From Amoebophrya sp. AT5.2 (lineage: Eukaryota; Sar; Dinophyceae; Syndiniales; Amoebophryaceae): a DNA stretch of 23,891 bases. The translations under genes were made by a program, and so were the position numbers. Location: the NCBI GenBank assembly GCA_005223375.1, contig RXOD01004335.1:1-23891 (forward strand), in the 5' to 3' direction. This document shows, in pieces, positions 15,930 through 23,891 of this stretch (its first letter is position 1; every line of letters starts with the position of its first letter). The notes below the pieces were generated by a model that worked only from the letters and a program-made list of their open reading frames with translations, ran no database searches and was not told the DNA's origin.

Positions 15930-18900
15930 ATGGCGGACGATTTTGATTACTACGACGACGCGTTCTTCGGGAACGAAGAAGAGGAATTTGATCGATTTCC
16001 GGAGGCGGAGTTTGACGTTCCTGATGAAGTTCTCAGTAAGGACGCTGCAGCAGCAGCCCCTCCGGCTCCAGGTCCAACAGCAGCTGCGCACAAGAATAGC
16101 GAGGTGGCCCCCGCCGCAGCCGGCGATCGGCCCCAAGATGATCGTGTCTCGGCGGAACAAGATGTTGAAAATCAGGCTGAGCGCCCTGCGGGGGATGTTG
16201 ATAATCTGGAGCAGCCGCAGCAGGGGGCGAGTGCGATACTGCGCGGAGGTGCAACCAGTGGATCCACCTCCGCTGCTCGACAGCACGGAGATGGCGAAAA
16301 CATCGCGACACTGTGGCAGCTGAAGGATGACGACGACCTGAAACAGCTAGAATCCTGGGAGCACTACAACCTAACGCAAAGCTCCAAGCTGATCCGCGAG
16401 CGTCCGGAGAACATCGCGGAGGAACAACACAACGTCACTCTCTGGCACGGACTCGAGGCCGGGAGCTTCTGCGTCGGGAGATCGCGGGAGCTCGACCACG
16501 CGCTCGACATCTTCGGCGCGGGGGGCCGCGGCGGGGGGGTTGGGGTTGATGTGAGACCAGAGGACCTCCGGGGACGAGAGGAGCACCAGGATCTAATGGC
16601 GTCCGGGGAAAAGACTCCGTTGTTCCACTCTGGAGTCCACTCTGCTGGGGGAACAAGTACCCTGTTCTACGGGACGCTGGTCGACGGGTTTTTGGAGAAG
16701 CTGGAGGAGAACGTCAGCAGCCGCCAAAAAAAGTTCGAGCAGCTGGAAATCGTGCAGAAGAAGCGCGCGGCCGACCGCCGGCGAATTCTCGATGCGCGGC
16801 GAACTGGGGGGGAGGACAAGAACCAGTTCCGCGAGAAGGGTCTCTGGGTGGACCGCTACGCGCCGCGGACGTACCTGGACCTCGTTTCCGACGAGAACAC
16901 GAACAAAATCGTGCTCGAGTGGATCTCCGCGATCGAGAAGCTGAACTTCGGCCAGAAACTCACCGCGCCTACCGGCGAGAAGCTGGTGTGGAAGCCGTGG
17001 GGCTACCAAAAAGTAGCCACGGAGGGGGGGGAGGGAGGCGAGGGGAACGGGGGTGCGGAAGAGAGCGCGGCGGTGCCACGGATCCTGCTGCTGGGCGGAC
17101 CGCCGGGAGTGGGGAAAACAACGCTCGCGCGAGTATTCTTTTACTAACTTATAAATTAAATTAATAAATGCGCCGAGGATCCAAATCCATCCCGTTCCCG
17201 AATGACAACAGGTGCTCGGGCGGCTGAAGGGTTACCGTGTGGAGGAGTCCAATTGTTCTGAGCTTCGGAGCGCGCACGAGATGGCTTCCCGGGTGCGGTC
17301 TGTCTGCAACCTCGGTGAGGTGTATGGCCAGCGGACTAAAAAACGCCACCGCGCTGCCCCCATCTTTGAGAACGGCGTGGAGTTAACAGAGAAGGAGCAG
17401 TGGATGCGGGAGAACAAGGCGCCGCTGCTGATTCTGGACGAGATTGATGGTATTGGCAAGTCGGTTGGCGGCGACGGGTCCAACAAGACCATCGCCGCGC
17501 TGCTGAAGCTGGTGGACACGGACCGCAAGGAGAAGGACTGCACCAAGTGGCTCATCCGCTCGCCCGTGATCGCGATTTGCAACGACCTGAAGTCGAAGGC
17601 GCTGGCGGAGCTGAAGAAGTACGCCCAGGTGGTGGAGATCACGGGCTCGCAGGCGAACGTGAAGCTGAAAAACCGGCTGAAGGAGATCGTGCGCGCGGAG
17701 AAGGTCAAGGTGCAGGAGGGCGCGCTGGTGGACCTGGTGCGCGAGTGCAACGCGGACATCCGTGCCTGCCTGAACGCGCTGCAGCTGCTGTTAGAAAGAT
17801 AGAAAAAACCCATCTTTAGATGCGTCTTTGCTGCTCCTGTCACGCGCGGCCGCGAGGACAACTGTTGGTTCTTCTTCTTGTTCCCAAACTCGCAAAAGGA
17901 GCTGTGGTTGGTGCCGCTCGGACGGTCGCGCGGCGAGCTTTTTATTTTTAGGCTATAATTTCGCTAACTTTTGGTTTTGGGCAAGCGGTCTTTACTGAGC
18001 AGCTTATGTACTGTGCGTTCTGGATCAGGTCGGCAGCGAAAGCGCTGGCTGGACGCTGGACTTCGATATTAGCGCGCGGACATCCGGGCGTGCGCGTGCC
18101 TGAACGCGTGGGACCTAAGATGGGTTTATTTTTGCTCTAATACTGGCCGCGAGCCACAGCTACATCGACAACAAGACCATCCGCGAGTACCTGGCGCGAG
18201 GGACGCTGAAGGAAGAGCACGCACAAATCCTAGACCTCTACAAGTGCTGCATGAAGCCACTGGCGCTGCGGGAGGGGAAGAACAGAGAAAAGGCAAAGGT
18301 CGCAGTGCGGAACCGAATCCTGCACCTCGCGAAAGACTTCGACTTCCGACCGGTGGCCACGGTATAAAAATATTTTTTTCCATAGGATTCTGCGTGCCGT
18401 ATGAAAGAAATTCTCGATGCATCTGCGGGTGCGGTAGATCCCACCGGCAGATCCGGTTGAGGCGGTCCTCTTATGAACGATCGTGCTACTGCACTCGATC
18501 CGATATGGTCGATGTCGATGAACGTGCACACAGGATTTCCTCCGCCACGCGTTCGGCGTGTCTTTCCGGCACCGCGCCGCGGCAACCGCGGGCGCCTTGT
18601 CTCGTTTCTCTTACGGTGAGTTTTTGTTAAGGCGATGCAAAAATAAATCGATGAGTGCGGCCCAAGCGATTTGGAATTCTTACCATACGCGAGCCAGACC
18701 CTGACTCCGACCTTCGCTCACATTCTGCTCTCTCGCTCTTTGATGGAGGCCCTGCAGGCTTGGACTAGGAGTGGTGTCCTGCTTGTGGTCTAGTCTGGGA
18801 GTACTCCTCTACCCGTAACCCGATCGATCCGGTTTAATCCCCTAGAGTTTTAGTTCTGCCGGCCAGGCTCTTTTCTTTAGAGATGGGGAGGCCCCCCTTA

Positions 18901-21148
18901 AACTGTCGAGCTATTGCTTCTGTCTTCCGGTTCATGGCTAGGTCCTCTGATGCGTCAGGTATCAACCAACCTCCCTCCATAGAAGACTCGAGCGCAGCGG
19001 TTGGCCAAAATTCAACCAGGCAGAGTGCTGGTCTCGCCGAAAGACAGAACCAAGCCATCGGATCGCCTCACTCACTTCGTTTCTCTAATTCTGGATGCGC
19101 TCGCGTTCCGGCAGAATGCGTGGGAGCTGAAAAGTTACACGTTGTCTCTCCCCCTTTTGTACGCCAGCCAGCACTGTGCGCCGGAGGGCGCCAATAGCCA
19201 GCACAACAAGCAGCGGTTCAAGCTGCGCAAAAGCGATAAGCACTTCGACTGCCTGGAGAAGCGGCGAAACGGCGAGGCGATCCTGGAGAAGCTGCGAAAC
19301 CCCCCGAAGGAGATCACGAAGCCCGCCGACGTGATGGGCGCCGCCGCCGCCGCCAGCTTTGGCGAGATAAAAACCGCGGCCCGATCCGATCGATCTAGTA
19401 AAGCTGCTCAGGACCACAGAGGCAGTATGATGTTGGGGAGCAATAGTACCAATACCGTCGCGGGCGGGGGAGGAGCTGCGCCATCGGCTGGCAGTGCAAT
19501 AGACTCGGAGCAGATCTACGCGAAGATGATGCAGGTCCTGAACTATCGCTCGCTGCACAGCACCCCCAACTCCGTGAAATCTCGCGAACTATCGCTGCTA
19601 GCGATCTGCCTGCGGCCCGAGGAGAGCGGAAGCTGGTTCAAGGGACTGGGGCCTCGCGCCGAGAGCCGCTTTCCAAATCCAGCGGACGTGGAGCTGGAAA
19701 TCACGCCTGGCCTGCAGCTATGTGTCGGGCAAAAATTGGTCAAACTGCGACAGCGACAAGCTAGACAACTTCGTTCTGAAGCTCGTCAAGGATACGCTTG
19801 TTTCCGCCTGCTGTGATCAAGATAGCATGTGATCTGTTGAACCAGTAGCGGTGGAGTCAGGGGCAGGTCGATAGAAGCTTAATCCTACTCATGCATGTTT
19901 TTCGGTGCGCCACCCTCCAAATCCAGAATGAGGCACCTCTGAGCCGTCCCAGATCCCTTCGCACCGGGTGGGCTCCAGCGCGCAGAGTCTCGAGTCCGGC
20001 ACACTATCTAAGGATGGGCCAGGACTCTCTGCCTAAGTAGAAGTACGAACATACTTGAATTTAAAAAGTAGAAGTACTACTAGATGCTTATCGTTCGCAG
20101 TCGCAGTCGCATGTAGGCGGTCTTTTTTCATTCCTGCCATTGCAGACGGCGACGCGGCTGATGTCGGATTGTTTTCTGCGGTGGCAGTTCGACGAGTGGA
20201 CGGAGAAGCTCCATCTGCAGCCCTGCGTGCCGGAGCTGGTGTACCCGTACTGGAACAGTTTCGACGAGGACCTCACCTCGCTCCTGGACGAGAAGGTCGC
20301 GGACGGCAAGCGCCGCAAGATCGAGCTCCGCAACGCGGTCTTTAGGGAGGGGATTGATTAACCCCTATTAATTTTGAATGCTGGGTCTCGTAGGTATGAT
20401 CGATGGGCCGTGGCGATGGGCTGTGTTGTCTTGTATTGGGTCTCGTATTTCAATTTCGTATTGTGTTTGGTCCCTGATATTTGGTCAGATCGATTGCACG
20501 TTTCAGCTTCAGAGCATAGGCAGAACAAAGCGACGGCCACCAGAACACAGCGAGAACGCGGCACCCAGACTCTTGAGTGGTCTCGTATTTTGTCTTGTAT
20601 TTTTTCGTCTCGTATGCGCCGGTCTCTGCAGTCGGCGAATCATGTATCGCTGGCAGAAATAAATGCCGCCAAAAGTGGGTTTATTTTCATCGCCCTCTAA
20701 GGTCTTTCAGAAGGAGACCGAGGTGGAGGTGAAACGGCGCCTGGCGATCGCGATGGAGGACCTGAATCAGGACTTTCGGCGGCAGCACGAGCGTTTACAA
20801 CAGAAGAAGCGGGACGCCGCCCAGCTGCGGTTGTCGGCGGCGATGGCCGCGGAAGCGGGTGGGAGTAGGGAGGGGAAGGTGAGCGCGCGGGGGAGCGGAA
20901 AAGTAGCAAAAGGAGGGTCGTCGCTCAGCGGAGGGGGGGTGGGGGGCGGGGCGGGGAAGAAAAAGAAGAAAGTCAGAGAGGAAAAGAACCAGTGGGGAAT
21001 GTTCGGGCTAGTGGTGAAGAAACAAGAGGGAGTAGGAAGCAAGGAAAAAAAACTGAAGGTGAAAAAAGCGCCGGTGTGGCTGCAATACCTCGACGGACAC
21101 ACAAAAGCAGTGTACAGACCAATGCGGATGGCCAGGTTTCTGTCGTGA
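15930..21148 (+). CDS. CTF18: CTF18, large subunit of the alternative RFC clamp loader, about seven exons
   Basis: Predicted exons: 15930-17132, 17212-17790, 18146-18361, about 18983-19635, about 19694-19799, 20146-20337 and 20702-21148, roughly 1130 residues. The start MADDFDYYDDAFFGNEEEEF is the usual acidic N-terminus. LWVDRYAPRTYLDLVSDENT precedes the AAA+ core: Walker A GGPPGVGKTT (K396), Walker B LILDEID (D477, E478, D480), sensor 1 AICND (N525), then ADIRACLNALQLL. Exon 3 and later parts follow the CTF18 lid and collar region (LILDALAF, LPLLYASQH, DNFVLKLVKDT). The last exon carries the signature C-terminus: WGMFGLVV, then VWLQYLDGHTKAVYRP, which in yeast and animals binds DCC1-CTF8. 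The complex loads PCNA and supports cohesion and checkpoint signalling in the nucleus. A conserved stretch between exon 3 and exon 4 (the GLF.NYL region) was not found, so a small exon may be missing from this model. Confidence 0.88.
17133..17211 (+). other. CTF18 intron 1, 79 bp, GT-AG
   Basis: Donor GTATTC after LAR, acceptor ACAACAG before VLGRLKGY, phase 0. The intron is AT-rich in its first half (TTATAAATTAAATTAATAAA) and is the shortest well-supported one in the window. Confidence 0.8.
17791..18145 (+). mobile_element. CTF18 intron 2, 355 bp, non-GT-AG introner-like element
   Basis: The frame hits TAG 12 bases into the intron and resumes at GCCGCGAGCCACAGC, giving ALQLL|AASHSYIDNKTI. 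CTG is present on both sides (17788-17790 and 18143-18145), so the cut may slide, but every choice fails GT-AG (TT..TG, CT..TA, TG..AC or GT..CT). A strong inverted repeat lies at the ends: 17803-17819 (AAAAAACCCATCTTTAG) against the complement of 18115-18133 (AAAAATAAACCCATCTTAG), and it extends outward through TTAGA. A decayed copy of the preceding exon lies at about 18074-18111. Confidence 0.7.
18074..18111 (+). pseudogene. Decayed copy of the preceding CTF18 exon end, inside intron 2
   Basis: GCGGACATCCGGGCG, then TGCGCGTGCCTGAACGCG, repeats the exon sequence at 17752-17782 (GCGGACATCCGTGCC, then TGCCTGAACGCG), which codes for ADIRACLNA. Differences are a four-base insertion and a few substitutions. 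A weaker resemblance upstream (about 18028-18055, CAGCGAAAGCGCTGGC) to the exon near 17595 suggests the copied piece was longer. Confidence 0.6.
18362..18982 (+). other. CTF18 intron 3 region, boundaries partly unresolved
   Basis: Exon 3 ends FRPVAT with a GT donor (GTATAAAAATA) at 18362 and TAA in frame just after. The following coding frame is open from 18983, after CCTCCCTCCATAG. The 621 bp between may contain a small exon, because residues expected between FRPVAT and the LDALAF motif are missing, but no frame in it shows the expected conserved words. Another acceptor-like site, TTTTCTTTAG, ends at about 18881. Confidence 0.4.
19636..19693 (+). other. Possible 58-bp CTF18 intron, or a frameshift
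   Basis: The CTF18-like frame ending RELSLLAICLRPEESGS must shift by one base to continue as SRLACSYVSGKNW and LDNFVLKLVKDT. A GT-AG cut (GTTCAAGG...ACGTGGAG) of 58 bp does this. Equally, AGCTGG repeated at 19631-19636 and 19692-19697 would allow a 61-bp removal. The segment is GC-rich, unlike the other introns, so a one-base sequence error is an alternative. Confidence 0.35.
19800..20145 (+). other. CTF18 intron, 346 bp, GT-AG
   Basis: It joins VKDTL to TATRLMSDCF, phase 0. Donor GTTTCCGCC; the acceptor TTCCTGCCATTGCAG has a good pyrimidine tract. ACGC occurs just outside both ends (19795-19798 and 20152-20155), so a non-canonical alternative joined at that word also keeps the frame. The rest is non-coding. 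Confidence 0.65.
20338..20701 (+). mobile_element. CTF18 last intron, 364 bp, introner-like with 7-bp duplication
   Basis: GGTCTTT occurs at 20337-20343 and again at 20701-20707. Cutting before each GTCTTT gives a GT-AG intron (GTCTTTAGG...CTCTAAG) and joins RNA|VFQKETEVEV in phase 0, matching the conserved KxEVEVKRR region of CTF18. Just inside, 20342-20364 (TTAGGGAGGGGATTGATTAA and on) pairs imperfectly with the complement of 20677-20700 (TTAGAGGGCGATGAAAATAA and on). A target duplication with inverted repeats is diagnostic of a transposon-like intron insertion. Confidence 0.75.
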
Positions 21149-21713
21149 ACATGCTGCTCCTGCTGACTCAGCAGCGGGAATTTATTGTCCTGTGTAAAAA
21201 ATCAAAAAAAAAAAAATAGGTTGCCGATCCAGTGTCAGGGTGTAACCGACCATACTGCGAGGCCAACCTACCATGCTGATCGTTTCGCTTCATAGCCAAG
21301 TCGGAATGATCTGCTGCTGATGCATTTCGTGTCCATCGACCATTTTATTTTGTCGTGCTTGTGCAAAACCGATCGTGGAACAAGATCCTCGCTATCAAAG
21401 CATCAGGCGAACTACAATGGCATGCTAAGGATTTATACCAGCGTATCAAATCTTAGGGGGGTCGAGCGAGTCTTTCTTTTTTTGTAATGGCCGCTGCCCC
21501 AGGATCGTGATCGAGCTGAGCCTGTCGCTCAGTGGACCCGTCCGAGTTGATCGTGGCCCAGCAGTTTCCAAAAAATTGTACCAGAACATCGAGGACTGAT
21601 ACTGAATTTGTGAATATGGCATTTTAGATTGAAAACTACTAAACCCATCATCGATCATATATCGTAAACTAAAGGTACAACTACTAGCGCCAGACTTCCA
21701 GCATCGATACAAT
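21149..21713. other. Intergenic region or 5' intron before the lipase maturation factor gene
   Basis: No coding sequence was recognised. It has A-rich tracts (21196-21219) just after the CTF18 stop and a block at 21487-21575 related to the interior of AIDA intron 3 (shared word ATGRCCGCTGCCCCAGGA). An acceptor-like TTGTCTTTTTCCAG ends at 21743, so part of this region may be a 5' intron. Confidence 0.4.
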
Positions 21714-23891
21714 ATGAACGCCACCGCCGTTGTCTTTTTCCAGTCAGCTGCGGAGCAGGCGCTGCGGGAGTCTAGGAGGTTTTTGAAGGAGGACGTGCCC
21801 GAGCTGCTGGCGCTGACCGCCCGCGCATTGCAGAAGAGCAAGCTCTTTCCCGCGACCGCCCGCGAGTTTCTCGCCTACTCCCAGTCCGACTGGCTCGACG
21901 TGATTCCCGTTCTCTGCGTATGAGTGACCTCCGTGGAAAAATAGGTGTCCCTGGTGATCGATGGGACTCACTTATTATTTCCTCAACTTACGCTCTCTTG
22001 GCGAGAGGTCACAAACTATTTTACGAGGAGCACAAAGTTAAACTTCGACTTCCTTTAATATTCAAAGGGTTGGGCAGCTCGGCCTCCTGGGAGGGCATAT
22101 GGCCAAGTCCGAAACATTTGACCAACGTTTCGCGGAGGCATCATAGTGTATAAGCCTGCTGTCTAGCTCTAGCGTTTCAGTAGTTTCCCCCGGACATAAT
22201 TGATTTTGTGTTGGGGTATCTAGCTCCGGAGCCACTTTTTTTCATTCAGGCGCCAGATTGATCGTAATGCGGCAATTTTGACCAGCCACTCGCTATTAGT
22301 CGGTTCTCGCCCCAACAGATACAGACTCAACCGCTGACGCAAAGGCAGATGCAAAGGACATGGGGCGAAAATGGGCAAAACAAACTGGGGAAACTAACAA
22401 TTTTTTTATGGGGACGACACGTCATCGATCACCGATCAGAGGGACACTTGTTTCTGGGCCGGGCATACTGCGCGATTGGAGTTGCGCTTTCCTGGCTGCT
22501 GTATGGCGCGTACTGGCACGCGGACTACCGGTCGCCGCAGTACCAGTACCGCAAGACGCGTTCCCTTTTGCTCAAGGCGCAGGGGTTGTGCTACTTCGCC
22601 GGGTTTCTGACATCGGCGTTCCAACACCGGGCTTTGTGGGGGGACCACGGCCTGCTGCCCGCGAACAAGAATAGCAACCGCCCCGTGCCTTTGTTCGACT
22701 GGCTCGGGTTCGGCGACCTGCAGCTGGAGCTGGTCTCCTTTGCCGGCCTCTTCGGTGTGGTGTGTCTGGTCCGCTACGAGTCCTGCCTCGCCGCGGGGTT
22801 TTGCTGGGTCGCCTACCTGTCCATAGTCAACATGCAGGCGGCGTTCACGTACAGCTACGGGTGGGAGTGGCTCACGTGCGAGGGCGGCTTCCTCGCGATC
22901 TTCCTCTGCTCGCCGCCCTTTCTGCGAGTCGATCAGACACCGATGAAGGAGGGCGGGAAAGGAAAGAAGCTAAGCATAGCGAAGAGGACCTCGCTGCCGC
23001 CCTCGATTTTCGTGATTATGCTGTTCCGGTGGCTGGCGTTCCGGCTTTTGATCGGCGCGGGGATGAGCAAGGTGGGGCGGAATTCTTCGCAGTGCTGGCG
23101 CGAGCTTAGCTGCACCACCACGCACTACTTCACGCAGCCCATCCCGAACCCCTTGTCCTGGTACTTCCACTTCCTGCCGCGGGGTGTTCATGAACTGGAG
23201 GTGGCGATGACCTTCTTCGAGCAACTGGTCGTGCCGTTCCTGATGCTGACGCCGTTCCGGACTTTGAGGCTGTTCGCGGGGGCGGTGGAGATCTTCTTCC
23301 AGCTCATGATCGTGGGGACGGGAAACTACGCGTGGATCAACTTCGTGGGCGCGACCCCCTGTATCGCGCTCTTCGACGATGGGTTTCTGGAGACGGTGTA
23401 CGGTTTGAGCTTATTCGGAGGAGGGGCGGGGGCATTGGTGCCGAGACCTTTGAGCAATTCGTACTCGCTGAGCCGGATTTCCCCGCTGCCCGCGCGGCGC
23501 CTCCCGGCCCCGGAGGCTCGACAGAGCGAGCATCTGGACGATACTTCCGCTGCTTCCCGCCCCATCACCCAATCGGTCACGGGGATGGGGAGGATGAAGC
23601 GACTTCTTTTTTGTGTCCCCAAGTTTGTGTACGTGGTGGCGTGGCGGGCGGCGGTGGTCGTGCTGCTTTTGTTCATGGCGTACAAGAGCCGGGAGCCGTT
23701 GAAGGAGCTGTACTCCCCCGCCCCGTGGATCAACAACTACGACGACTGGTTCTTCATGACCTCCCAGGGCGTGTTTGGCTTTATCAACAAGTTGCGCGTG
23801 CAGCTGGTGCTGGAGTATCGGCATGATCTGCGGGAGGAGGACGAGGATGAAGGTGGGAGAAACGATAAAGCCCGGGATGCACTTGAAGTTC
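21714..23891 (+). CDS. Lipase maturation factor family membrane protein, 3' partial
   Basis: Predicted exons are 21714-21917 and 22442-23891 (runs off the window). The ATG at 21714 is tentative; a splice acceptor at 21743 could mean an earlier start. Exon 1 gives a helical segment (SAAEQALRESRRFLKED and on). Exon 2 begins GHLFLGRAYCAIGVALSWLL, a first membrane helix, then GLCYFAGFLTSAFQHRALWG and GDHGLLPA, matching the LMF N-terminal helix and the GS.GLLPA motif. YGWEWLTCEGGFLAIFL parallels the QWD.LLLE.GFLAIF segment. CWRELSCTTTHYFTQPIPNP (from residue 286) is the family signature. FEQLVVPFLML and VYGLSLF follow, then a linker, a further membrane helix and WFFMTSQGVFGFINKLRVQ, the start of the C-terminal domain. 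LMF proteins sit in the ER membrane and in animals help lipases fold; the client in a protist is unknown. Confidence 0.85.
21918..22441 (+). mobile_element. LMF intron, 524 bp, GT-AG, with strong inverted repeat
   Basis: Donor GTATGAGT after PVLC and acceptor CGATCAGAG before GHLFLGR keep frame, phase 0. An inverted repeat lies close to both ends: 21945-21963 (GTGTCCCTGGTGATCGATG) pairs with the complement of 22423-22447, identical over both blocks (GTGTCCCT and GGTGATCGATG) with six extra bases between them. The 3' arm crosses into the exon by about six bases, so the true boundary may differ slightly. Confidence 0.6.

Noticed and set aside
21230..21713. Extra 5' coding exon for the lipase maturation factor
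   Set aside because: Only short frames with stops and no similarity to the family; an acceptor-like site at 21743 keeps the idea open, but nothing codes visibly.

Overview
The window looks like nuclear DNA from a microbial eukaryote. All confident genes lie on the + strand, have GC-rich exons, and most are broken by AT-richer introns of 79 to 676 bp. The gene set is eukaryotic: an AIDA-type C2 protein, a Cid1/TUTase-like nucleotidyltransferase, an EF-1alpha-class relative, mitochondrial Hsp70 with a presequence, the clamp-loader subunit CTF18, and a lipase maturation factor. Several introns lack GT-AG ends, are bounded by short direct repeats and carry inverted repeats near their ends. This resembles the transposon-like introners and non-canonical introns described from Amoebophrya (Syndiniales, dinoflagellate lineage). 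That assignment is an inference from intron style; no rRNA or spliced-leader gene is present to confirm it.

Layout. 1-2164: 3' part of an AIDA gene with three introns, all non-GT-AG. 2165-2906: intergenic with two tandem duplications. 2907-7352: two same-frame ORFs split by one TAG, best explained as one gene (signal-peptide N-terminus plus nucleotidyltransferase) with a 99-bp GT-AG intron. 7353-9012: mostly non-coding, with short repeats and one weak small ORF. 9013-11331: intron-less EF-1alpha/eRF3-class protein whose GTP-binding motifs are eroded. 11332-11929: intergenic. 11930-14898: five-exon mitochondrial Hsp70. 14899-15929: intergenic. 15930-21148: CTF18 in about seven exons. 21149-21713: intergenic or 5' intron. 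21714-23891: lipase maturation factor, cut by the window end.

The genes serve unrelated housekeeping roles (mitochondrial protein import and folding, sister-chromatid cohesion/PCNA loading, RNA tailing, ER membrane protein maturation, C2-mediated lipid or protein binding), so no operon-like logic is expected. The most distinctive content is the introns. One in CTF18 (20338-20701) has a 7-bp flanking duplication that provides the GT of the donor and the exon base run after the acceptor. One in CTF18 (17791-18145) and three in AIDA cannot be made GT-AG while keeping the conserved protein. Two introns contain decayed copies of neighbouring exons. Second in interest is the EF-1alpha-like pseudo-GTPase.
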